DNA of 64,000 nt from Hoplostethus atlanticus (taxonomy: Eukaryota; Chordata; Actinopteri; Trachichthyiformes; Trachichthyidae). Each line of letters starts with the position of its first letter. The stretch's first letter is position 1. The stretch lies in assembly GCA_034670405.1 (NCBI GenBank), contig JAXDDX010000344.1:95867-159866 (forward strand), in the 5' to 3' direction. Both the position numbers and the translations under genes were made by a program. The notes under the pieces are model-generated. The model did no database searches and was not told the DNA's origin. It saw nothing but the letters and a program-made list of their open reading frames with translations. Below, one piece after another: positions 25,215 through 36,800 of this stretch.

Positions 25215-25445
25215 AGTTACATTTTACATTACAGGCATTTAGCAGACGCTTTTATCCAAAGCGACTTACAATAAGTGCATTCAACATAGGTAGGCAAGAG
25301 AACTACTAGTCACCAGAAATCGTAAGTGCATTTCCTTCCTAAACAAGCAACTAAGAGCATAACTAGTGTTAAGTTAAGAGTGCAATAAGTTAGCAACCTA
25401 CTTTATCTTAAACAAATGAGACAAATAAGAAAATCACATGAGCAA
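25215..25445 (-). mobile_element. SINE-like repeat with the fish 3' core, antisense
   Basis: On the minus strand 25232-25276 reads AAGTCGCTTTGGATAAAAGC with TCTGCTAAATG, the same core as in the 23993 SINE. It is followed by the CACTTATTGTAAGTCGC context. The outer limits are approximate. Confidence 0.6.
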
Positions 25446-25825
25446 GAGCTAAGACAAATAAGTTCCCATTTGGACATCAAATTCCAGACTTTTCAATGAC
25501 TTTCAAGGTCAGAATTGGCATGTTTTGAGGTCAGATATAGAGGCCTCAGATCAGAGATGACGAGAGGTGAGTCATCTTGGGGAATTTAGGTAAAAAATCA
25601 AGTACTTTTGAAGGCCATTCATTCATTTTCAAAAACATTTATAGGCCTTATTTAAGTTTTTCTCAAATCCACAAACTTTCAAGGATCTTCAAGTCCCGTG
25701 GGAAGTTTGTCAACATCTGAAAAAGAGCCAGAGCCAGCTGATCCTGGAAAACACCCAGGAGCCAAGCGGGGTCTAAAATTACCATCATCACCCACAGTTA
25801 CAAAAAAATCCTTCAGCAAACAGCG

Positions 25826-25827
25826 TG

Positions 25828-25895
<68 letters not shown>

Positions 25896-25907
25896 TGTGT
25901 GTGTGTT
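25826..25907 (+). repeat. (GCGT)n microsatellite
   Basis: About 19 GCGT units pass into GTGT. They explain the Cys-Val/Arg-Ala-type open frames on both strands here. Confidence 0.95.
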
Positions 25908-26606
25908 GGTCGGTGGCTGCGGTCCAAGCCCAGCCCAACGCTGCGAGATGGCTACAGGCGTAATCATCACCACAGGCCTTCTCCTGCAGCGCTCCATCTC
26001 TGCACCTCGGCCAAAACCGACGTCATCCCACGAATGATGCGGCCATGCGGCGTCACATCGCAGCATGTTGACACTCTGGGCTGCAAACACAGCTTTACTT
26101 TTTTTTTGGTTTCTACATCGAATAGATTCTTGGAAAGTGTATTAAAGGAGGGGAAGAGCCAGATGGCGAGGACAGGAAGAGATTCAGTCGCAGCAAAACG
26201 AGCATCGGCGCTTTTTCAAGGCCGGGCTTGTGGTTTTGATTCGCTGGATGACTGTGATATAAAATCACAGAGGATATCGGAGCAAAGTGAGAGACTTGTT
26301 TCCATCGTGGTCCTCATGATGATCCACCATAAAACACTCTAACAGTTAAAACATCTATCTGTGATGTTCGTTACATTCCTGGTCCATCTAGTTGTTTGGT
26401 GTTCTGTTCTTCCAGTCGTAGACGACGTGACGTCACGTTGAGATATTTCCAGTCTGACATCAGAAAATGTTTCCTGGATCTAAACCATCAACGGTAACCG
26501 TCAGGTTTTGGTGTCAGCCAATCAGAATCAAAGAGCAAGGGCTTCTTTCTAGACCGACGATCAACAATCATACAGGAGAAATCCATCAGAGGAGAGAGAC
26601 CGACAG

Positions 26607-27003
26607 TAGATAGACCAGAATGCAATGCAGTAGCAAGATAGACCAGAATGCAATGCAGTAGCAACATAGACCAGAATGCAATGCAGTAGCCGATATAGAC
26701 CAGAATGCAATGCAGTAGCAAGATAGACCAGAATGTAATGCAGTAGCCGAGATAGACCAGAATGCAATGCAGTAGAAAGATAGACCAGAATGTAATGCAG
26801 TAGCCGAGATAGACCAGAATGCAATGCAGTAGCCGAGATAGGCCAGAATGCAATGCAGTAGCCGAGATAGGCCAGAATGCAATGCAGTAGCCAGGATAGG
26901 CCAGAATGCAATGCAGTAGCCAGGATAGGCCAGAATGCAGTGCAGTAGCCAGGATAGACCAGAATGCAGTGCAGTAGCCAGGATAGACCAGAATGCAGTG
27001 CAG
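26607..27003 (+). repeat. 28-bp minisatellite, 14 copies
   Basis: The unit is ATAGACCAGAATGCAATGC followed by AGTAGCCGAG. Fourteen units differ by a few substitutions sorted along the array. Overlapping long minus-strand frames (up to 227 codons) are repeat artefacts. Confidence 0.92.
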
Positions 27004-28922
27004 CCACAAGACAGCTGTGTAAGGGGTGCGGCTGTGATGATAGCATACATTTATATGTCCTTGTTCACACCTGTTCTCTGGGGTTTGTTGAAAGGCATTC
27101 TGGGAAATGAAGGAAATCACTAACTGAAGTAGAAATGGAGCAGGCAGGTCGAGGGAAAGTGGGTATAACAAAAAGTAAACTACAACAGGATCTGAGAGTT
27201 TTCTGTTAAGTCCTTTTGATCATTTGGTAAGATGATTTAGGAAGTAAATCCTTCAAGTGGCGTGTCATGACTCCAACTTCCTTATTGGTCAGGCTGATCT
27301 GATATCTGATGTCTATGAGGAAGAGAGGTGAGACGCGAACAACAATGGAAGTGGACGTTTCCCTTTCATTGTCAGTTTCGGTTAATGTTTAATGTGCTGC
27401 CATGCCGTCCGGGTCCTGAAATATCACTTGGCCTCTCGTGTCGCCTGCAGTGAAGGCTCGTCATCGAACAGAGTAAAGGTCACCAGCCGCCGGTTTATCA
27501 GCGGTGAGTCACACAACCTTTACCGGCCCGCGGAGCAGCGGTGAACCCGTCAGATGCTGTTATCTTTATCGAAAACGCTGCAGCCGACGGACAGCTCAGA
27601 TTTTTACCAAAGACGAGAAACAATACCCAACCGCTAATTGGTGGTGAGTATGATATCAAAACATCGTTGAGTTGAAACTCCAATTTGGAGAAAAAGTCAT
27701 TACCTGAAATTTGTCATTTGACATCTGAAATCAAAGTTTGACCAGAATATTACCGATATTGGCCTTTTATTAACAACCTAACGTCTGCCAGTCATCCATA
27801 TGATTTGATTGATTACATATCTATTGTAGAGTTGATCAATACTACTACACTGGTCGTCTATGAGAGGCCCTCAACCTCAACTGATGTTTTGAGGCACTTT
27901 GATCAGATTCTGCACAAATATATGAACGTTATTATCATTTAGTTTTTACTTATACTTATTATTATCCTGGGATTTCTTGTGTCTCATGATCTAAATGCTT
28001 TCAGAGGAAATACTTGGGATTTTTTTGCATGAACACAATCAAATTTAAAGATTAATTATTGGCTATCAGCAGCTTTACTCCAAAAAACATTGGTATTGGT
28101 CTTCAAAACCCCACAGTCGTACCCTACCTGCTACCCTTTTAAAAAGTACTTTTATTTTGGAAAACTCCCCAGTAGTTGATTTTCTCAAGTTGCCCCGCTG
28201 GGTTTCCTCGGTCTTCCCTTCCACCTGACGCCGTCGGTGTTTTTTTGTGCTGCGTCACGAGGCCGAGGCGAGCGCCTGCCGTCCCAGAGGAAGCTTCCAG
28301 ATTCTGCCTCTTGCATTCCTGCTTCCTTTCCCTCCGCAAGCATGTTGCAGCGCTATTAATACCAGGGAGGATCCACGCCAAGGTCCCGGACAGCCCCGGA
28401 CTCTCAGCCCAACTATTTTAGGACCAGAATTAAATGCTTACAATGTGCATGCTTTGGAAAAGGTCCGGAAAGTGTAATTTTCCCTGATGGTAAAGATTAA
28501 TATTTCAGCTTGTGGGACGTAATAAGTGTTTGGACAGAGCAGAACTATTTAAAGACGAGAAATTAACGCGCAAATGGTTTGGAGATAGTCCAGGAATGAC
28601 AACTCCCTGCTGGATATTTCCACTAGTGAGAGTTTTGTCTGTTTTCTATCGTCTTTTAAGGAAATATCCATCCGAGCCCAAGGCCTCGGAGCTGCTGGTT
28701 TTTGCGGTGCGGCTGGCAATTTGCTGAAATTACAGAGCTCAGTTGAAGACGTGTGAAGTCGCCAACGGGGCGGCGGCGGTTCGACGCTACGCTGTAAAAG
28801 TTGGAACGACAAAGTGGTGATTGGCACCGTCGAGTCACGGCGCTCACACTTCCAGGGTTGAAGTGGGAATCTGTGATATTCCTGTTTTTTTTTTTATCCA
28901 GTCTCCATCTTTTGTCTCTCAG

Positions 28923-29488
28923 CCTCACTGTGGTGTTCCTCACTGTGGTGTTCCTCACTGTAGTGTTCTTCACTGTGGTGTTCCTCACTGTGGTGTTCCT
29001 CACTGTGGTGTTCTTCACTGTGGTGTTTCTCACTGTGGTGTTCCTCACTGTAGTGTTCCTCACTGTGGTGTTCCTCACTGTAGTGTTCTTCACTGTGGTG
29101 TTCTTCACTGTGGTGTTCCTCACTGTGGTGTTCCTCACTGTAGTCTTCTTCACTGTGGTGTTCCTCACTGTGGTGTTCCTCACTGTGGTGTTCTTCACTG
29201 TGGTGTTCCTCACTGTAGTGTTCCTCACTGTGGTGTTCTTCACTGTGGTGTTCCTCACTGTGGTGTTCTTCACTGTAGTCTTCTTCACTGTGGTGTTCCT
29301 CACTGTAGTGTTCCTCACTGTGGTGTTCTTCACTGTGGTGTTCCTCACTGTGGTGTTCTTCACTGTAGTGTTCTTCACTGTGGTGTTCCTCACTGTGGTG
29401 TTCTTCACTGTAGTCTTCTTCACTGTGGTGTTCCTCACTGTAGTGTTCTTCACTGTGGTGTTCCTCACTGTGGTGTCCCTCACTGCTC
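28923..29488 (+). repeat. 15-bp minisatellite (CACTGTGGTGTTCCT)n with 135-bp higher-order period
   Basis: About 37 units alternate CCT/CTT, TGG/TAG and rare TAGTCTTCTT. The rare variant recurs at 29141, 29276 and 29411, exactly 135 bp (nine units) apart. Because 15 is a multiple of three, several frames on both strands stay open for 200 codons or more. None is a protein gene. Confidence 0.95.
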
Positions 29489-29494
29489 TTCCCA

Positions 29495-29683
29495 GAGATC
29501 ACCTGTCAATCAAACAGTGTGTCCAGTACTGTGACGTCTTTCTCCTTGGATTTTCTGCCAATGTAGTTTGAGTTCCTGTAGGTGGCGCTCTTTTCTTTGT
29601 CTGTTCAGCCACGGTGGCTATCGCTGCTCATGCTAACTACCCAGTTCTTCTTCTGTTGAAACGTAAAAAACGCATCACTTCCT
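29495..29683 (+). repeat. Interspersed repeat, copy B (pair with 11340-11513)
   Basis: It has the same sequence as 11340-11513 in direct orientation, with an additional internal segment around 29524-29565 (tgacgtctttctccttggat...). It adjoins the 15-bp minisatellite. Confidence 0.7.
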
Positions 29684-29989
29684 GTCCGTGTGTCTGGGAC
29701 TGAGAAGAACCAGAGGCCGACATCAGGCGTCCTGGTTGTGTTGGAGAAAGCTGATCCTTCCCAGGGGACAGAAGGCTCTAGCTGCTGGCCCGACCTTTGA
29801 CCTCCCTTCCTTCCTGCTCTGGGATCAGCGAGCCCCGGTTGGCTGCCGGGCGTTCCCAGCATCATCCATTTTTAATCCCCATCAATGACGAGGAATGTTT
29901 ACGCCCCAATTTGGTAGAATGAGATTGATCTGAACCGATCGATCTGGGGGCCTCTACGTGATTGGTCTGCCAACATGAGGCCTGATTAC

Positions 29990-29991
<2 letters not shown>

Positions 29992-30029
<38 letters not shown>

Positions 30030-30372
30030 GCCGGAGATCGGTGATGGACTGAATGCATCGGCGGTGGAAATTCCCTTGCTGATTTAAACTTTTTCCAGTT
30101 TAAATCTTCCTCCTTGGTAATTGAAGACACTGAAATGCTCAAGTTGATTTAAAACACATTTCAAGCCCCGCCTCCCTCCGGGTTTTGTGCCGTGGTTCAA
30201 TTTGTCGTATCCGACAAGCTTGTTGAGTGTCCGCATCGTTTCCTGTCGTGACGTCTCGTGACTTATCGGTCGCGTTGCTCGCACTTAGAGTCCCTTTTGA
30301 TCAGGAAGTGATCGGCTGCAGGTGTACCGGCTGTGAATGAGTCATCCAAACGTGTATGGATGGCATCATTCC

Positions 30373-30423
<51 letters not shown>

Positions 30424-30540
30424 TGACTCAGTGCTGAATTACCGTAAGGATGAACATCATCTGTTCCATATTTCATGAGTTCAGACCGTCAACTCGGTGA
30501 CGACACCAAGAGAAAAGATGAGACTCTCAGTTGGCAAACA

Positions 30541-30594
<54 letters not shown>
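29992..30594. repeat. Three dinucleotide microsatellites: GT, GT, CA
   Basis: (GT)n at 29992-30028, (GT)n at 30375-30422 and (CA)n at 30545-30594. The last two are opposite in orientation and about 120 bp apart. Confidence 0.95.
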
Positions 30595-30596
<2 letters not shown>

Positions 30597-31644
30597 GCTC
30601 GGGGGGGAAGCCAACATCTGTTGTTTGACCATCTGTGTTTCTTGGTGTCACGACTCTGGCCGCTTCCCCCCGTTCGACCTCGTGACCCAGATGTAGGGAA
30701 GCGGAGGGAAACGAGGAACCCGGCGGCGGCGGCGACTCGTCCACATCCTCACTTAGTTTACACTTTTACAGTTCAGAGGGACTCACGGTGAGATTCAACA
30801 TCCAGGGTTCCCACTGGTCTTGGAGTTTCTGGAATGTCATTGAATGTAGAGAGGTCTGTTTCAGGGCAGGGAACGTTTGAAAAATTCCCCGGGGAAGTTT
30901 GGGAGATTTTACAAATGAATACAGCAGAATGTGTTTTCCTACTTGCTGGTGTTTTTTTTTCAGCTCGACTGGAAAAACAGCATTGACAAACCAGGAGGGA
31001 TTCAAATGTTCAGGTCATGGAGGCGCTCCAGTTGTGCTATTGAAAGTCATTGGGAAATTACTGGATTTTGAACGTTACATGCAACCGATGAGTTATCACC
31101 GGATTCACAAGTTCACGATTTACCGTCTTGTCTGTGAATGCCGTCTCTAAAACAGGACAGACTGGTTGTAAGATGACGACCTGCTGACGTGCCAAACATC
31201 TGGATGGTGATTGAATTGAAAGTGTCACGTGGGCCCTTGAAACCTGCTGTGGTATAGTTTCTAAAATAGACGGTCTGTGATTCTCTTTTTCCTTCCTGAT
31301 GTGTTTTTCCACAGCAGCAGTTTGCTCGGGGATGTTGTGAATCTCTGGATGTCGTATCGCTGAACGTTTCCCTCCACGTGACCCTGTGATCCTTCTGTAA
31401 GGCGTCTGTGTGATGAGGCATGATGATGTCGTAAGAGGTCGCCTGGCCTCGGCGCGGTGATGAGTCACGAGCCTTTGGCTTTGTGTTTCTGATGTTGCTC
31501 TGCAGGCGGGCGTCATGCGGCGTGCTGAAATTCGGATGCGTTCGCCAGCCAGCGTGTTCAGATCGGTTCATTAAACGTTTCCTCCGTTACTTGGTTTCCA
31601 GGTGAGAACAACGCCATTCACCAAAACGTCTCAGTCCTCTAACA

Positions 31645-31905
31645 AGAGAACTGTGGTGGTTCGTTAGGAGAGAGAACGGGATCCAACCAGCTACAGGAAA
31701 CCATCCCAGAACACAAGGCATTATGGGTAGAAGAGAACTGTGGTGGTTTGTTAGGAGAGAGAACGGGATCCAACCAGCTACAGGAAACCACCCCAGAACA
31801 CAAGGCATTATGGGTAGAAGAGAACTGTGGTGGTTCGTTAGGAGAGAGAACAGGATCCAACCAGCTACAGGAAACCACCCCAGAACACAAGGCATTATGG
31901 GTAGA
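31645..31905 (+). repeat. 87-bp tandem repeat, three copies
   Basis: Units beginning agagaactgtggtggtt start at 31645, 31732 and 31819 and are nearly identical, ending 'aaggcattatgggtaga'. The period 87 is 29 codons, so open frames persist across it. Confidence 0.93.
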
Positions 31906-34519
31906 AGGAGACTTGGAAAGGCTAGCATCACAAAATGAACCGCAGTGGTTCAGACTGTCGGTGTGACGGACTCACAAGTGTGTCCTTCATGTTGTGCACC
32001 TCTTCAAACAGACAAAGGAGTTTATTTGTGTTCTTGAGGAATACTGAAGACTCTTGTTCCTTCGGTCTTCATCTCCTATTCATTCATACCGATAATAATC
32101 TGGTTACAGGCACATGCCGGTTCCCACTCAGACATTTGAAATCAAACATCAGATATAAAATAAACAGGAACTATTTGTTGCTTTCCGTTCGGGGAGGAGG
32201 GATATCTACTGTTTTACACTCTTGGACGTTCCTCTTTCGCAGGAACAAAGTCGGAATTGTTGTCTGGTTCGTTGTTTTGTTGTATTTAGAGAAACAAATG
32301 TCGCCACTGAAACGAGCCAATCAGAACACGGCCTGGTTGTTTTGTAGCAAGCTGACTTTACTGGATTCGACCAATCGTCTTATGTCTTATATTTTTACAT
32401 GAAAGAAAATCTTAACAGGTGTGATTCATAGACTCAAGGTGATGATAAAAAAATGTTTAAAAAATTGCAAAGTACCTCCCCTTTAATATCTATCCTTGAT
32501 GGTTGTGATCGTTTCACCCGCCCTCCCTTCGTCCTCGTGGTTTTCCTTCTTTCCTCAAGTAGTTGGCGCCACCACAGGAAGCTGGCTGGTGAAAGCGCCG
32601 CTCGTGCCAAACCGGCGGCGGCTATAATAATGTCTGTGTTTTCCAGTCATCTTCATTGTCGGACGTGTTTGTTGTGAATTATCCCCTCGGATCACAGATC
32701 GCGCTATACGCCTCCGATTACAGCAGAACCGACGGCTCAGACGCTTCAAATTCCTGAATTAACTGATAATGTTTGAACGGGATTCAAATGGGTTCACGGT
32801 GGTTTCGGGGCATTCCTCTGCCGCTCCCGCAAACACAAACAAACACACTGCTCTGAATAAAACATCGAAAAATTGCAGATTTGTTCCCCCGTGAAGCTCG
32901 GCAACGTCGGCCTCGTATTTTGTTTTCACCCTCTCGCCATGTTTTTTTTTCATCCGCTGAATTCTGTGCCCGTTTTTAACCCAATTTCACGCCCAGATCG
33001 TCTCAAACCTCTTTAGTGTTGGTCAAGAATTGCCCGGGAGGAGGAGGAGGCCTCGTCCCGGCGGCTCCTCTAATGGGTTACGCAGACAGAAAGAAAACAG
33101 AGGAAAAACTAAAACAGCCCCGTCATATTTTTTTTGGTGCACCGCTTTAAAAGGTTACCGGGGGAAATGAAAGGGACTGACGCTGCAAGTAGTACAACCG
33201 CAACACCGCCTCCCGGGACGCCTGATATCCCTGTTTTCTCGCTCAAAGCAGAAACTCCGGCTGAGGGGAGGCGGGGATTTCTTGCGTCGGCATTTCTTGC
33301 GACGGCACTACGAGGAACAGGAAAGTCCTCGTGCCTCGGCGAGGGTTTTTTTCGAGGGAACGCATCCAGGAAGTGAAAGTTTTGCTGAATGATTTGTTGT
33401 TCCGAGGGTTCCCACGCCGGCCTGGAAAGTCTGGGAAAGGATGGAAGATGAATTTGATCCTTTCCAGGAAAAGTTGCACAAAAAGTCTGGGAGAGTAAGG
33501 GGAAACGGGGGTTGTGGTGACACATTTATGGAGACAATCTAGTGTAGTAATTGTTGTGGAGGATCTGGACTGATAACCGATGAAGCCAGACGGTATCACA
33601 TTGACCAGAAACTACAAATCCAATCAAGAAACTGTCTGGAAAAAGTATGAAATGATGATATTGTATAGGAACCATTTTCTTAGTCATTGCACAGGTTGCA
33701 TCCTGACGTGCATCAAAATAATAGTGGCTTATAAACTTGCCTGCATCACCTGCATCCCCCCCCTGGTTGTGAGTGTCCTTCATCATTGTCAGAGGTTTGG
33801 AGGTTCATTACGTGGAGCTTCGTCTCTCCACCGCTCGGCTAACTAGCCAGAAAATGACTTGCTGCTGACTAGAGGGGAGAACAGGCGTCGTACGAAACGA
33901 GCGACGGGGAAGCAAAATGGAAAAAAATTAGCCCCCGAGATTGAGTTTGTTCCTCAACCCCCCGGGGCAGTAACTCACCACAGAGAGCTTTCCGTTCTGG
34001 GTCGGCTGTTTGCCCTCGACCCTCGTCACGTTGCTCAGGGAGGATGACTCAGTGACTCGGTGAGTTGACGTTGATTCAACTCGGTGATTCATTGTTTTTT
34101 TACCGCCGGCTCAGAAAATGAACCTTCATGTCGGTTATAATTCAAAGAAGAAAGCATCGGATGTTGTACGGGTGATTCATTTTGCCGTATGTGTGTTAGA
34201 CTGGTGCTTCGGTTGCTACACCAGGCAACTTTCTGGGCAACCTAACAGGGCAACGTTGCTGCCAACAAGAACAGAAACACTAGGCCAAAGATAGACTGAA
34301 CATAACTTGAGCATTGAGGAGTTGGTGTGATTGCTGAGACATCTGTTTGGGTAACGTTGCCCAACCATGTTGCCCAACCACATTGCCCAACAAGTTGTCC
34401 CAATCTGTTTGCATTGTGCAAAGAAACAAGCGATATTGAATTCCAGACTATGAAGCAAACACAAAATGAGCCTCCCAGCTAGTTGCACACCAGTGCTCGT
34501 GCACGTCCATACGCTAATA

Positions 34520-34603
34520 CACGTGCACGCACATACGCTCATACACGTGCACGTGCACACGCTCATACACGTGCACAAACCCAAAACGAGCCTTTTGCAC
34601 GTG
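34520..34603. repeat. Short tandem region with five CACGTG palindromes
   Basis: CACGTG occurs at 34520, 34544, 34550, 34568 and 34598 within 24-bp-like units (atacgctcatacacgtgcac). Confidence 0.7.
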
Positions 34604-34734
34604 AGCGTACTTGTGCATTCAGAACACACACAGGAGGAACCGTCTTTTCCCAGCTGCAGCTGCTGAGTGTCGGCTGCAGGTCAAGCTTGAGCGTCAGCTG
34701 CTGCTTTCCAACTCCCTCCATGGGAAAGAGTCTG

Positions 34735-34810
34735 AGGAGGAGGAAGAGGAGGAGGAGGAGGAGACCAGTTACTGCAATATGAGAGGAGGAGGAGGAGGAG
34801 GAGGAGGAGG
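34735..34810 (+). repeat. (GGA)n purine tract
   Basis: Two GGA-rich blocks (34735-34761 and 34785-34810) are separated by about 23 bases. The opposite-strand poly-Ser/Pro frames are artefacts. Confidence 0.9.
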
Positions 34811-35138
34811 CCCCGTGTGGGAGATAAAGGAAGGCATTACTATATGTGGATGTGGGAGAGAGGAGAGGGATGGGAGGAGAAATGGTGAGGAAGAAAGGAG
34901 ATGGTGAATGGAAGATATAGAGGTGGTGAGAGGGAGGGAGAGACTCCAGGGTCTTGTTAAAACAATTTGTTGAGTCCACGAGGTCAACTCAACTCAGAGT
35001 TGTAGCCCAACCAGGTTGCTACCAGTTAACTCGCTCCGGGGACGTGATGGTGTGTTTGGTGTGATTCATCAGCAGTTTGGTTTCAGCATTTCGTTTGTTT
35101 TTTGACTCATAACTCAAATTAATTTTAATTGGAGGCCC

Positions 35139-35223
35139 TCCCTCCTTTCTCCCCCTTTTCTCCCTCCTTTCTTTCCCCTTTCTCCCTCCTTTCTTCCCCC
35201 TTTCTCCCTCCTTTCTTCCTCCA
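35139..35223 (+). repeat. Pyrimidine minisatellite (CTCCCTCCTTTCTTCCCCCTT)n
   Basis: About four imperfect units of C and T only, with no purine through most of the tract. Confidence 0.85.
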
Positions 35224-35529
35224 TGCATCTCTGAATACCAGTGTTGAGTATCTCTGCTGCAGAAGCTTCACACTGGGCTCCTACTGCAGCTCCACCAGGG
35301 TTGGACCAATATAGCGGTTTGCTGATATCGGGCCAAACAACAGCAGGTAGTGGAAGGGTCAGAGGTCAGAGGTCGCTTAGGCAAAGTGCACATTAGGCTC
35401 ATTTTCCTAGTTCAAATGACTGCACCGTTTCTTTTTCAAAAGTTAGGAACCATTGATACTTCAGCAGAGACTCAGTTACTAGTTCACTGCAGCTGTTTTG
35501 ACCCTCAGATGAAAAAGAGATTTCCCATG

Positions 35530-35700
35530 ATTCCACCCTGGACGCTTTTATCCAAAGCACCTATTTTTATCACCCGGCGGCCCAGTGGGAGTCGAACCCC
35601 CGACGCTGAGCACAAACTACGACTGTCAAAAAACCTGAGATCTCTGAACCGTCTTGCTCTTCCTCTGGCGCTCCACAGGGAATTGAACCCCTAACCCTGA
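35530..35700 (-). repeat. tRNA-type SINE remnant, antisense
   Basis: Plus-strand 'gacgcttttatccaaagca' (35540) is the reverse of the fish SINE core. 'gggagtcgaaccccc' (35587) is a reversed B box, as expected for an antisense copy. Confidence 0.5.
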
Positions 35701-35850
35701 CGGTGTCGGTGCCTCCTGACGTCTTCTACCAAATGGCTGACGGCGGCTTTAACTGCCCTCGGCGATAAAGACGTCGAGTTAATGGACGTCTTTTATTGCG
35801 TCTGATGGAGGCGGCGCGGGTCGCCGTTCACCAGCAGGCGCATTGAGATC

Positions 35851-35891
<41 letters not shown>
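35851..35891 (+). repeat. (GAT)n microsatellite
   Basis: About 13 GAT triplets, read as poly-His on the minus strand. Confidence 0.95.
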
Positions 35892-36224
35892 CGGTATTGA
35901 TCAGCCTCCTGGCTGCAAGGCTCCCGGTCCTCTGGAAGAATGTGGAAGGGATGATGGTGCTGGAAGACGACAGCAGGGAATGATGGGACTGCTCCGTTAT
36001 GGATCAGATACCTTCCACTACATGGTTTTTGTTCCAAAACAGAAAACAGGATTTGAAAGTTTGAACGTTTTGATCAGTCTTTGGTGTTGATCAATAACCC
36101 GATCAGATATTATGGTCCTTTTCTGCATTTTGAAAAATTTGGATCAGGTTGAAAATCACTTCTTAGCATGTCATGATCTCATCGGAGGCAGGCTGGTGTG
36201 GTGCGAGATGTGGTCCCGTCCTGT

Positions 36225-36300
36225 TATCAGAAAGTCACAGGTTCAATCCCCTCAACAGAGAAAGACGCTGAACCCGGCAGGTTGAAGGTTGGAGTCCGTC
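36225..36300 (+). repeat. Possible SINE fragment with B-box-like motif
   Basis: It contains 'cacaggttcaatcccctc', a B-box-like word, but no convincing A box or core. A similar isolated word (ggttcgaatccc) lies at 49511. Confidence 0.25.
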
Positions 36301-36764
36301 CTGGAGCGTAAACACACCCTTCCCATGAATCCCTTCTCTCTCTCAACACCAGGATCTGATTGGTGTCGCTTTTAAAATGCCTTGCTGCACCGTAACCATT
36401 AAACTGGGACTGAAACCAACACCGTTTCACACTCGACTTCCTGTGGGATGTCGCCGCTCAACACCAGTTCCCCTGTCTCATGTGGCGGTGCAGCATGGAG
36501 GTGGATAATCTGACCACAACATGTCATTTCATTAAGCACCTTCAGATGGATTGCATGGGAGGAGCATTAGGGGAAACGGGGTCAAGAGGGGCGTGGCTAG
36601 CCCAGCGGGGGGTGGGATTGAAGCCCCTCCCGGTCTCAGCAGGTGGTCCTGGAAGAGCTGACATGAAGGACACGTGACGAATAGCCGGTGAGCGACGTGA
36701 TGACCCAACGGGATTCTGGGAAGCGCTCTCTCGTAAAAAGTTGATGCATTTCCTCTCCTCCTCC

Positions 36765-36800
36765 TCCCCATCTCTCCCTCCCTCCCTCCCTCCCTCCCTC
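36765..36800 (+). repeat. (TCCC)n tract
   Basis: A run of TCCC units (ccatctctccctccctccctcc...) of about 36 bases. Confidence 0.9.

Noticed and set aside
26488-27171. Minus-strand frame of 227 codons rich in 'HCILVY' repeats
   Set aside because: It is a translation of the 28-bp minisatellite. Adjacent frames give equally long repeats.
28656-29571. Very long open frames on both strands (up to 275 codons)
   Set aside because: They exist only because a 15-bp repeat without stops is a multiple of three. The predicted products are simple pentapeptide repeats with no start context.
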